The notes beneath the pieces were generated by a model. The model had not been told where the DNA came from, searched no databases, and saw nothing but the letters and a program-made list of their open reading frames with translations. From WYZ-LMO2 sp040514265 (GTDB lineage Archaea > Halobacteriota > Archaeoglobi > Archaeoglobales > Archaeoglobaceae), in the NCBI GenBank assembly GCA_040514265.1, contig JBEVCD010000011.1:1-12632 (forward strand): 12,632 nucleotides of DNA. The letters run 5' to 3'. Below are positions 1-6,318 of the stretch, one piece after another (within the stretch, counting starts at the first letter, position 1; every line of letters begins with the position of its first letter). The translations under genes were made by a program, and so were the position numbers.

Positions 1-14
1 TTGTTCGACGAAAT

Positions 15-24
15 CTTTATATAC
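15..24 (-). promoter_or_regulatory. Candidate TATA box for a gene left of the window
   Basis: Read on the minus strand this is GTATATAAAG, a good archaeal TATA box. Initiation about 25 bases downstream would fall at or just beyond the left edge, so it may drive a minus-strand gene outside the window. The core is also AT-rich on the plus strand, but no plus-strand gene begins at a matching distance. Confidence 0.4.
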
Positions 25-358
25 TTCCTGCATTCCTCCCCACCCGCCGCAAATGGTATTTAAGCATGTTCGAGTAGTCCAATTTTCTTGGAAGGGCTGG
101 TGTAGAACAAAAAGCTTTAGAGGGGCGCTGGAGAAGGCTAGTTTGGTTTGTATGTTCGATTTTGCCGGTCTTTTTCCCCAGCCGCACTTCTGAAGTTCGG
201 AGAGAGGAGCTGAATACTTACCGATTTTCTCCGGAAACTTCAACGGAACAAAACTTTGGGTACGCGTTCCCGTGGATTAGCGAGAAACTTCAACGTCAAG
301 AATTTAAACGTGTTACTCAACATCGGCGAAACAATTATATTTTTAGAGCCGCAACAAT

Positions 359-376
359 CAGCCGCCGTTGCGGCTG
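359..376 (+). repeat. Inverted repeat, perfect 7-bp stem with CGTT loop
   Basis: CAGCCGC, then the loop CGTT, then GCGGCTG form a perfect GC-rich hairpin about 90 bases upstream of the CBS-protein start. It has no following T-run, so it is unlikely to be a terminator. It could be a leader structure or a protein-binding site. A single hairpin of this size can also arise by chance. Confidence 0.35.
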
Positions 377-434
377 GAGTGCGCACAGCCGCTCGATGAA
401 GTGCCGTCGGCAAGCCGCCAATTACATGCAAAAA

Positions 435-440
435 TTTATC
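435..440 (+). promoter_or_regulatory. Weak TATA-like element before the four-CBS gene
   Basis: TTTATC lies in an AT stretch (430-441) 27-32 bases upstream of the ATG at 467. This is slightly farther than the 23-25 bases seen at other genes in the window. It supports a start at 467 with a very short leader. Confidence 0.3.
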
Positions 441-466
441 TGTCTGAATTGACTTTGCAGTTTCTG

Positions 467-1306
467 ATGAAGGCTGCAGACGTGATGAACAAAAACGTTA
501 TCAGCGTCTCGCTACCCAGTTCGAGGGAGAAGGTTCTCGAGCTCTTCAAAAAGCACGGGATATCCGCAGTTCCGGTGCTTAAAGACGGCAAGCTCGTGGG
601 AATTGTGACGAGGAAGGATATTCTGAGGAAGGTAGATGAAAATCAGCTCGCGCTCCTGATGACTCCCAATCCCGTCACAGTCGAGGCGGACGCCGAAATA
701 AAGGAAGTTGTTAGGATACTCACCTCAACACCCTTCAGAAGGTTACCCGTGGTGAAGAACGGAGAACTGGTCGGAATAATAACCGTTCGGGACATCGTTG
801 CCAAAATAGCCGAGATGAACATCAACAAATCCGTCAGAGATTACGTAACGCCGGAAATCGTCTGCGTGTGGGAGGAAACTCCGCTGAACGTCGTCGGTGA
901 AGTGATGAGGCTCAGCAACTCCGAACTCTGCGGAGTCCTCGACAGCGATAACAACCTCGTCGGCGTCATCGATGAGAAGATAATGCTGACTGAAACGCTG
1001 ATAGAGGAGTTCATCGAACAGACGTCTTACGCATCCTCCAGCGACTACGATGACGCCTGGAGCTGGGACGGTGTGAGAGATTATGCGGTTAAGTACTTCG
1101 AAATAAGCGTTGTAAAGCTACCGAAGGAGCCCGTGAAGAACTACATGAAGAAGCCCGAGTTCGTCTACCCCCAGACCTCGGTTTCGAAGTGCGCACGCAT
1201 AATGGTCAGGAGCGACATCGACCATGTGCCGGTTCTGGACTCGATGAACAGGGTGATGGGGCTGGTTAAAGACAAGGACCTGATCAAGGTCTTGCTCGAA
1301 GAGTAG
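467..1306 (+). CDS. Four-CBS-domain protein
   Basis: A 279-residue cytoplasmic protein made almost entirely of CBS motifs. Repeats lie near residues 4-55, 62-114, 122-175 and 220-277. Each carries the typical hydrophobic strand followed by a segment such as 'LVGIVTRKDIL' or 'LVGIITVRDIV'. Between the third and fourth repeats is an insertion rich in Ser, Asp and Trp (about residues 180-215). CBS pairs (Bateman modules) usually bind AMP, ATP or S-adenosyl compounds and regulate a partner. No catalytic domain is present here, so the protein probably acts as a stand-alone sensor. The reading frame stays open upstream to a TTG at 368, but the ATG at 467 begins directly with the CBS signature 'MKAADVMNKNVISV', and the upstream residues look noncoding. 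The 3' end overlaps the convergent dTMP kinase gene by 23 bases. The ligand and partner are unknown. Confidence 0.88.
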   Translation: MKAADVMNKNVISVSLPSSREKVLELFKKHGISAVPVLKDGKLVGIVTRKDILRKVDENQLALLMTPNPVTVEADAEIKEVVRILTSTPFRRLPVVKNGELVGIITVRDIVAKIAEMNINKSVRDYVTPEIVCVWEETPLNVVGEVMRLSNSELCGVLDSDNNLVGVIDEKIMLTETLIEEFIEQTSYASSSDYDDAWSWDGVRDYAVKYFEISVVKLPKEPVKNYMKKPEFVYPQTSVSKCARIMVRSDIDHVPVLDSMNRVMGLVKDKDLIKVLLEE

Positions 1307-1865
1307 ACTCGACAACTCTCAGAACTTCTCTCTTCACATCCTCCAGCGGTCTGGACGCGTCGATGACGACGACCCTATTGTCGGCGAATTCGAGGAACTT
1401 CTTTCTGACTTCTTCGAGGTAGTCCTTCTCCTCGAAAACGGTCCTCTCTTTCCTGTTCGAAATTCTCCTCAGAGCCTCGCCAACGTCGACATCGAGCAGA
1501 ATCACGAGATCGGGTTTTGGAGCTATCTCTTCGTTGAGCCTCTTTATTCTCTCCCCGTCCAATCCTCTCGCCGCTTGGTAGGCTACGTTCGAGTAGTAGT
1601 AGCGGTCCATGATCACGACCTTTCCCTCCCGCAGCGCCGGGAGTATGTTCCTCTCGACGTCGACCTTCCTGTCTTTCAGAAAAAGATCGAGCTCCTCCTC
1701 GGCACTGAGCCTCCTCTTTAACGACTTCAAAAGCTTCCCGTATTCGCTGTCACTCGGTTCCTTCAGAACGACGACATCGTAACCTCTCTTTCTCAGCTCC
1801 TCGGCGAGGAATTTCGCTATCGTCGTCTTGCCGGCGCCGTCTATTCCTTCGATCGCTATGAGCAC
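1284..1865 (-). CDS. tmk: dTMP kinase (thymidylate kinase)
   Basis: Phosphorylates dTMP to dTDP with ATP, an essential step of dTTP synthesis in the cytoplasm. The 193-residue product is the usual size for the family. It has a P-loop at residues 6-15 (EGIDGAGKTT), a substrate-contact segment 'KEPSDSEYG' near 35, the DRY motif at 87-89 in 'DRYYYSNVAYQ', and a LID region with several Arg and Lys around 133-150. The frame extends to a TTG at 1880. I chose the GTG at 1865 because it gives the family-typical 'MLIAIEGIDG' N-terminus and lies 23 bases from the shared TATA box centred at 1888. The TTG would lie only 8 bases from that box. The gene is divergent from the M24 peptidase and its 3' end overlaps the CBS-protein gene. 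Confidence 0.93.
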   Translation of the reverse strand: MLIAIEGIDGAGKTTIAKFLAEELRKRGYDVVVLKEPSDSEYGKLLKSLKRRLSAEEELDLFLKDRKVDVERNILPALREGKVVIMDRYYYSNVAYQAARGLDGERIKRLNEEIAPKPDLVILLDVDVGEALRRISNRKERTVFEEKDYLEEVRKKFLEFADNRVVVIDASRPLEDVKREVLRVVESTLRARP

Positions 1866-1883
1866 GAAAACTGTCCGCAACTA

Positions 1884-1892
1884 CTTTAAAAT
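1884..1892. promoter_or_regulatory. Shared palindromic TATA box between tmk and the M24 peptidase
   Basis: The sequence ctttaaaat contains the perfect palindrome TTTAAA (1885-1890). Its centre is 24 bases from the M24 ATG at 1912 (+) and 23 bases from the tmk GTG at 1865 (-). No second AT-rich box is visible in the 46 bases between the two starts. One TBP site therefore appears to serve both directions, each giving a leaderless or nearly leaderless mRNA. Confidence 0.6.
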
Positions 1893-1911
1893 GGTTGCCC
1901 GCTCAATTCCT

Positions 1912-2970
1912 ATGAAGTGCTTCGTGATGTATGCGAGCAGCAGGAACGCCGATTTCTACTACCTCACCCGCTTCAAAACTTCGGATCCCTGCGTTTACGT
2001 CGTGTGCGAGGACACTGAGCTTCTGGTCGTTCCGAAGATGGAGGTTAACAGGGCGAGCAGGGAGAGCAGGGTTAGAGAGATAGCGAGCTACGAAGACCTC
2101 GGCTACAAGGAGCTCGTCGCGGAATACGGTAGAGCAGCGATTTCGGAACTCATCGTCAGGCTGCTCAAAGAGTGCAGGGCTAAAGTCGTCGCGGTTCCGG
2201 ACGATTTTCCGGCTTCGATAGCCTTCAGACTCAGAGAGGAGTTCGAAGTCGTTTTCGAGAATCCGGCGAGAGAGAAAAGGATGGTGAAGACTTCGGAGGA
2301 AGTGAGGGAGATAGCTAAGGTCTGTGAAGCTACGCTGCTCGCGTTCGACTGGGTCGTCAGGAACTTCGGTTTTTCGAGCTGCGAGGAGCTCAGAAACGCT
2401 CTAGAGGCGAAGCTGTACGAGCTCGGCTTGCTGGCTGAGGACACGATAGCTGCGAGCGGCAGACTTTCTGCAGATCCGCACGAGAGGGGGAGCGGGGTGA
2501 TAGAGGACCACGTAGTCCTGGACGTGTTTCCGAGAAGCAGGACGAGCATGTACTACGCGGACTTCACGAGGACGATATTCGTCGAAAGGAACGGAGAACT
2601 TGAGGAGATGTACGGAGCCGTCGTCGATGCTCAGGAGGAGGCTATAAAGATGCTCCGCGACGGCGTGGATGCGAGGGATGTTCATCAAAGAGTAGTCGAG
2701 GTTTTGAACGAGAGGGGTTTCAAAACGAGGGGCGGCGAAGGTTTCGTGCACAGTACCGGACACGGAGTCGGGCTTGAAGTTCACGAGGAGCCGCGGATCG
2801 GGGAAAGGAGCTGTATTCTAAAGAGGGGGATGGTGGTAACCGTGGAGCCGGGCTTGTACTACCGCCGAATTGGCGGGGTGAGGTGTGAGGACTTGGTGGT
2901 AATAAAAAAGAACGGTTGCGAAGTTCTGACGAAGTATCCGAAGTGGATCAGACTTTACGAGGGACTATGA
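1912..2970 (+). CDS. M24-family metallopeptidase, Xaa-Pro dipeptidase/aminopeptidase type
   Basis: A 352-residue protein of the pita-bread (M24) fold with an N-terminal creatinase-like domain (about residues 1-120) and a C-terminal catalytic domain (about 128-350). All five metal ligands can be placed: D204 in 'VVLDVFPRS', D217 in 'YYADFTRT', H284 in 'STGHGVGLEV', E312 in 'VTVEPGLY' and E326 in 'VRCEDLVV'. Members with this layout usually cleave X-Pro bonds in dipeptides or at peptide N-termini, with Mn or Co. No signal peptide is seen, so it is probably cytoplasmic and recycles proline peptides. The frame is open from 1828, with in-frame ATGs at 1858 and 1891. The ATG at 1912 is preferred because it lies 24 bases from the TATA box and starts at the expected N-terminal strand. 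The upstream choices would run into the tmk start region. The last 23 bases overlap the convergent serS. Confidence 0.9.
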   Translation: MKCFVMYASSRNADFYYLTRFKTSDPCVYVVCEDTELLVVPKMEVNRASRESRVREIASYEDLGYKELVAEYGRAAISELIVRLLKECRAKVVAVPDDFPASIAFRLREEFEVVFENPAREKRMVKTSEEVREIAKVCEATLLAFDWVVRNFGFSSCEELRNALEAKLYELGLLAEDTIAASGRLSADPHERGSGVIEDHVVLDVFPRSRTSMYYADFTRTIFVERNGELEEMYGAVVDAQEEAIKMLRDGVDARDVHQRVVEVLNERGFKTRGGEGFVHSTGHGVGLEVHEEPRIGERSCILKRGMVVTVEPGLYYRRIGGVRCEDLVVIKKNGCEVLTKYPKWIRLYEGL

Positions 2971-4306
2971 AGTCTTTCGGGGCGGCGTCGATGTTTTCGA
3001 GGTATCTGTTCAGAACCTTCGGTATCTCGACCCTCCCGTCCTCAAGCTGGAAGTTCTCGATTATCGCTGTTATAGCCCTCGTGGTCGCTATTCCCGTAGA
3101 GTTCAGTGTGTGGACGAAACCCTTCGTCGGCAAGCCGCGCTTTTCGGCGTAGCGTATGTTGAGTCTGTAGCTCTGCCAGTCCGTACAGTTGCTGCACGAG
3201 ACCATCTCTCTGTATTTAGCCTGAGCCGGCATCCACGCTTCGAGGTCGTACTTCTTCGCGGCAACGACTCCGAGGTCTCCGCTGCACACGTTGACGATGC
3301 GGTAGGGTATCCCGAGCTTCTGCCACATCTCCTCCACGTTGGCTATCAGCTTCTCGTGCCACTCCCAGCTCTGCTCTGGCAGGCAGAACACGAACTGCTC
3401 GACTTTGTTGAACTGGTGGACTCTGAAGATGCCCTTCGTGTCCTTACCGTGGGCTCCCGCCTCCTTTCTGAAGCATGGGCTTACGCCGGCGTAGAGCAGC
3501 GGGAGTTCGTTCTCCTCCAGCACCTCGTTCATGTGCATAGCCGCCAGCGGATGCTCGCTGGTCGCGATGAGGTAGAGATCCTCGTCCTCTACCTTGTAGA
3601 GCACGTCTTCAAAGTCAGATATCGCCGTTACGCCTTCGTAGGCTTCCCTTCTCATCATGTACGGTGGATTGACTATCTTGAACCCCTTCTTCGCTAGGTA
3701 GTCGAGGGCGAAGAGCGTGAGTGCGAAGTCGAGCCAGACGAGGTCTTCGAGGAGGTAGTAAAAGCGCGAACCAGCCACCTTAGCGGCTCTCTGCAGATCC
3801 GCCCAGCCGAAGATCTCCACCGCGTCTGCGTGGGCTATCGGTTTGACGTCGATGACCTCATACTCCACAGCTCCGCCTGTCATCTCGACGAAAGCGTCGA
3901 CGTCCTCGAAGTAAACCTTCGGCTTACCCCAGTACTTTACTGGGACGTTGTCGTCGTCGCTTTCGCCGTAGGGAACACTCTCGTGGACGATGTTCGGAAT
4001 CGCGAGCAGAGTTCTTTCCAGTTCCTCTTCGACTGCTTTCAGCTCCCTTTCAGCTTCCTCGACGAGCTTCGATAGCTTCTTCGCCTCCTCTATTGCTCTC
4101 TCCCTCTCCTCACCTTTCAGATCCTTTATTTTTCTTGCCATCTCGTTTCTACGCTTTCGGAGCCTGTTGACCTCTTTCAGCTTCTCCCTCCACAGTTTAT
4201 CTAGGTTCAGGGCTCTGTCGATTATTTCAGTGTCCTCACCGCGCCTCCTCTGAGATTCGTAGAGAACCTCTGGGTCTTCGCGGAGGGCTTTCAGTATGCT
4301 CCACAT
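2948..4306 (-). CDS. serS: Seryl-tRNA synthetase (class II)
   Basis: Charges tRNA-Ser with serine, and also tRNA-Sec where present. The 452 residues match the common (non-methanogen-specific) SerRS. Residues 37-100 form the long two-helix coiled-coil arm, very rich in Lys, Arg and Glu, that recognises the long variable arm of tRNA-Ser. The catalytic core shows 'TSEHPLAAMH' near 249-258 for serine and ATP binding. Motif 2 lies at 279-305 (begins 'FRKEAGAHGKDTKGIFRVHQF' in part) and motif 3 around 399-417, with 'HTLNST' followed by 'IATTRA'. Motif 3 has Gly at 405 where Ala is usual. The gene begins 20 bases after the stop of the prenyltransferase gene upstream on the same strand. It shows no strong ribosome site of its own, so the two are probably cotranscribed. 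Confidence 0.96.
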   Translation of the reverse strand: MWSILKALREDPEVLYESQRRRGEDTEIIDRALNLDKLWREKLKEVNRLRKRRNEMARKIKDLKGEERERAIEEAKKLSKLVEEAERELKAVEEELERTLLAIPNIVHESVPYGESDDDNVPVKYWGKPKVYFEDVDAFVEMTGGAVEYEVIDVKPIAHADAVEIFGWADLQRAAKVAGSRFYYLLEDLVWLDFALTLFALDYLAKKGFKIVNPPYMMRREAYEGVTAISDFEDVLYKVEDEDLYLIATSEHPLAAMHMNEVLEENELPLLYAGVSPCFRKEAGAHGKDTKGIFRVHQFNKVEQFVFCLPEQSWEWHEKLIANVEEMWQKLGIPYRIVNVCSGDLGVVAAKKYDLEAWMPAQAKYREMVSCSNCTDWQSYRLNIRYAEKRGLPTKGFVHTLNSTGIATTRAITAIIENFQLEDGRVEIPKVLNRYLENIDAAPKDFIVPRKV

Positions 4307-4326
4307 CGCGAGGAGTTCTCAGAAAG

Positions 4327-5160
4327 CTATATGAACGTGCCGATGAGTATCGATGTGTATATCGCTCCGAGCGTAAAGCTTGCGAGTTTGTACATCCTCC
4401 TCGCCGCGTACCTCTCGGGTTTTACGGCAAACTTCACGGCTCTGTAGAGGAAGAACGCGGTTACAGTGATAGCTACTACGAGGCAGAAGACGTTAAATTC
4501 GAGAACGACGTAAAGCGAAGCTATGGCGAGGAGCATCGCTGCCGTTGATGCTACTATCACCCAGGAAGCTCTCTCCATCCCTACGACGAGCGGATACATG
4601 GGTATGCCAGCCCTTCTGTAGTCATCTGCGTAGTACATCGAGATGTACCAGATATGGGAGGGGATCCAGAGGAAAACTATAGCTGCAAGCAGCAAACCGC
4701 CGAGGCTGAAACCTTTAGCTGCCACCCAGCCCGCGAGAGCGGGCATAGCTCCGGCTACACCGCCGAAGAGTATCGAGTAGGGACTCCTCCTCTTGAGGAG
4801 GATCGTGTAAACGACTATGTCGAAGAACATGCCGAGAAAGAGGACGAGTGCAAGCTGCTGGTTTGGCATAGCAATCGCGATGCCGGCTGCAAAGAGTGAG
4901 ACGCCGTAGATCAGGCAGTGATCGGGCTTGAGCCTTCCGGAGGGTAGCGGTCTGAGGCGAGTTCTCGGCATGAGGACATCTATGTCCTTGTCGAGGAACA
5001 TGTTCAAAGCCGTCGTTCCGGCTACTGCGAGCGTCGTGGCGACGAAAGCCGGCAAGAAATTTTCAAAATCGCCTCCGGCTACCATGTAGGCGACGACGAA
5101 GGTGACCATGAGCAGGAACGTCTGCTTGGGCTTCGTGACCTCGATCAGGTCTTTAAGCAT
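4327..5160 (-). CDS. ctaB: UbiA-family prenyltransferase, protoheme IX farnesyltransferase (heme o synthase)-like
   Basis: An integral membrane prenyltransferase of 277 residues with about eight to nine hydrophobic helices. The first Asp motif is 'NMFLDKDIDVLMPRTRLRP' (N53, D57, D61). 'LPSGRL' follows, and then a second loop at about 177-190 reads 'YADDYRRAGIPMYP'. The wording of these loops resembles CtaB/COX10, which adds a farnesyl group to heme b to give heme o. It does not resemble the quinone or ether-lipid UbiA branches. The frame extends upstream to 5229. The ATG at 5160 is preferred because it begins 'MLKDLIEVTKPKQTF', typical of the first cytoplasmic helix, and lies 25 bases from a TTTTAA box. 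It is the first gene of an operon with serS. Its substrate in an anaerobe is uncertain, since heme o normally serves terminal oxidases. A different isoprenoid acceptor is possible. Confidence 0.8.
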   Translation of the reverse strand: MLKDLIEVTKPKQTFLLMVTFVVAYMVAGGDFENFLPAFVATTLAVAGTTALNMFLDKDIDVLMPRTRLRPLPSGRLKPDHCLIYGVSLFAAGIAIAMPNQQLALVLFLGMFFDIVVYTILLKRRSPYSILFGGVAGAMPALAGWVAAKGFSLGGLLLAAIVFLWIPSHIWYISMYYADDYRRAGIPMYPLVVGMERASWVIVASTAAMLLAIASLYVVLEFNVFCLVVAITVTAFFLYRAVKFAVKPERYAARRMYKLASFTLGAIYTSILIGTFI

Positions 5161-5181
5161 GAATTCTGCGCTGCGAGAGGG

Positions 5182-5189
5182 GTTAAAAG
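5182..5189 (-). promoter_or_regulatory. TATA box of the ctaB-serS operon
   Basis: On the minus strand this reads CTTTTAAC, centred about 25 bases upstream of the ATG at 5160. This fits a leaderless transcript and supports that start over the upstream in-frame ATG at 5229. Confidence 0.5.
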
Positions 5190-5203
5190 GTTTAACGCAA
5201 AAC

Positions 5204-5212
5204 GTTAAATAT
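5204..5212 (+). promoter_or_regulatory. TATA box of the Roadblock-DUF2226 operon
   Basis: GTTAAATAT lies about 35 bases before the ATG at 5243. It predicts a transcript starting near 5233, leaving a short leader of about 10 nt that includes the GGTGGT ribosome site. It is some 22 bases from the oppositely oriented ctaB box, so the two promoters are back to back. Confidence 0.45.
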
Positions 5213-5232
5213 TTCCGGGTCGAATTCATGAT

Positions 5233-5238
5233 GGTGGT
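5233..5238 (+). promoter_or_regulatory. Ribosome binding site deciding the Roadblock start
   Basis: GGTGGT can pair with the archaeal 16S 3' end (five Watson-Crick pairs plus one G-U). It lies 4 bases before the ATG at 5243. The same hexamer (5584-5589) lies 3 bases before the ATG of the next gene. The repeated arrangement favours 5243 over the in-frame ATGs at 5228 and 5231. Confidence 0.5.
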
Positions 5239-5242
5239 TATT

Positions 5243-5584
5243 ATGTTCGAGAACGTTATAGCTGATATCCTCAGCGTAGGTGGTGTAAAAGGTGTTTATA
5301 TATTCGACTCTGAAGGTAGTCTGATCGAAGCCGAGTCCATGCTGGGCGACGAGGAAGTCGTTTCCGCACTCATAGCTGATCTCTTCAACAAGGCTAACGA
5401 TGTTCTTTCCAAGATCTCTTCGGACTCCGTCGAGCTTCTTACTTTCGAAGGTTCTAAGGACAGGGTGCTCGTAACGAAAGTTGGCGACGTTGTGCTCGGA
5501 GTTATTGCGGACATCAAGGTGAGCTACGGGCTGTTGAAGATAGAGGTGAAGAAAGCCGCCGAGAAGATAGCGGCGATGATGTAG
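5243..5584 (+). CDS. Roadblock/LC7 (MglB-like) domain protein
   Basis: A 113-residue single-domain protein. The pattern fits the Roadblock/LC7 fold: an N-terminal helix ('MFENVIADIL'), a strand pair with a central turn ('VKGVYIFDSEGSLIEAES'), and a long helix around residues 36-60. Strands 'VELLTFEG' and 'RVLVTKVGDVVLGVIAD' follow, then a C-terminal helix. Such proteins form homodimers and, in bacteria (MglB) and eukaryotes, bind or regulate small Ras-like GTPases. No GTPase is encoded in this window. It is the first gene of a pair, with its stop 8 bases before the next start. It is probably cytoplasmic, with a signalling or positioning role; this is inferred from the family only. Confidence 0.8.
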   Translation: MFENVIADILSVGGVKGVYIFDSEGSLIEAESMLGDEEVVSALIADLFNKANDVLSKISSDSVELLTFEGSKDRVLVTKVGDVVLGVIADIKVSYGLLKIEVKKAAEKIAAMM

Positions 5585-5592
5585 GTGGTAGC

Positions 5593-6318
5593 ATGATCCT
5601 CCCGAAGGGCGAAGCCGTCGAGATAGGAAGGAGGGGAAGGTTGGCTGAAGTTGTTGCGGAGTTGCAAGCCGGCAACTTTACGGGTTACGTCGAGGTTTCT
5701 TACAGGACTGACGAGTTGTCGAAGGGGAGGATACTTTTCAGAAACGGCGAAATATTGGCTGCGAACGTGACTAAAGTTGTGAGCAAGAAGAGCTTGGATG
5801 GTGACGATGCGCTCGAAGAGCTCATGGAGGTTGAGAACTGCGTTGCGGACATATACGCTCTCAGCGACGATAAGGTGGAAAAAGCCGTAGCTTGGAATCA
5901 AAAATCACTGGTGATTCAGAAAGCGAAGCCGAAAGTTGAGGTGGAGGAGAAAGTTGGAGTGGGGGAGTCAGCTGAAGCCGGGTTATCCGAAGCTACGACC
6001 AGCAGGGAAGAGGTGTTGAAGAAGTACAACATCAAACCCCCCTCGCAGGAGGAAATCGAAGCCCTCATAAGGAACGCCCTAGAAGAACCGTTACTCGACG
6101 AGGAAGAGCTGATAGAGGAAATCAGAAAGTTGCTGGAAAAGAGCTTCGGCAAAGCTGCGAAAAGAGCTATCTCGATGCTGAACGGGGTCAGCAGCGTAGA
6201 TCAGCTTCGCGAGAACTTCGACGTTCTTGAGAGGGAGCTGAAGAAGCTGACGCTCTTCTTCCCGAGGAAAAAGGTGGACGAGGTTCTCGAAGAAATAAGA
6301 AGTCTTATCGGAATGTGA
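5593..6318 (+). CDS. DUF2226/PatA-N (DUF4388)-like archaeal protein
   Basis: A 241-residue protein of uncertain function. The N-terminal ~105 residues match the style of the archaeal DUF2226 family and the related PatA N-terminal fold. A conserved 'NFTGYVEVSY' segment (28-37) is followed by 'GRILFRNGEILAANV' (45-59), the typical strand-turn-strand with Gly-Asn-Gly. Residues 110-140 are a charged, low-complexity linker. The C-terminus (about 141-241) begins 'YNIKPPSQEEIEALI' and is strongly helical and acidic, with alternating Lys and Glu patterns, so it is a likely protein-interaction module. No signal peptide or membrane segment is seen. It is translated from its own GGTGGT site, 8 bases after the Roadblock stop, so the two probably act together. 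The 3' end overlaps htpX by 14 bases. Confidence 0.7.
   Translation: MILPKGEAVEIGRRGRLAEVVAELQAGNFTGYVEVSYRTDELSKGRILFRNGEILAANVTKVVSKKSLDGDDALEELMEVENCVADIYALSDDKVEKAVAWNQKSLVIQKAKPKVEVEEKVGVGESAEAGLSEATTSREEVLKKYNIKPPSQEEIEALIRNALEEPLLDEEELIEEIRKLLEKSFGKAAKRAISMLNGVSSVDQLRENFDVLERELKKLTLFFPRKKVDEVLEEIRSLIGM

Larger units (their letters stand above)
1..466. other. Intergenic region without a convincing gene
   Basis: No frame reads like a conserved protein. The short open frames here start with TTG or lack recognisable motifs. Visible structure includes AT-rich TATA-like stretches near 55-65, 301-311 and 334-343, and a 12-base direct repeat (gaaacttcaacg) at 234-245 and 284-295. There is also a perfect 7-bp inverted repeat with a 4-base loop at 359-376. 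The AT stretch at 334-343 could start an RNA near 367, giving the CBS gene a leader of about 100 nt containing that hairpin. This is inference only. An unrecognised small RNA or decayed gene cannot be excluded. Confidence 0.5.

Noticed and set aside
234..295. Two copies of gaaacttcaacg as a decayed CRISPR
   Set aside because: Only 12 bases are shared, there are just two copies, and the flanks do not extend the match to the 24 or more bases of a CRISPR repeat.
162..452. Plus-strand open frame of 96 codons, and an overlapping minus-strand frame at 240-431
   Set aside because: The plus-strand frame begins with TTG, and both have unusual composition rich in Arg, Ser and Ala and no family motif. 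Neither has a ribosome site, and they overlap each other. Most likely chance.
405..3138. 14-base match (cgtcggcaagccgc) between the upstream region and serS
   Set aside because: A single 14-base match is roughly expected by chance in 12.6 kb of GC-rich sequence and the flanks differ.
3110..3697. 195-codon plus-strand open frame inside serS
   Set aside because: Antisense to the well-conserved SerRS catalytic core; it has no motifs of its own.
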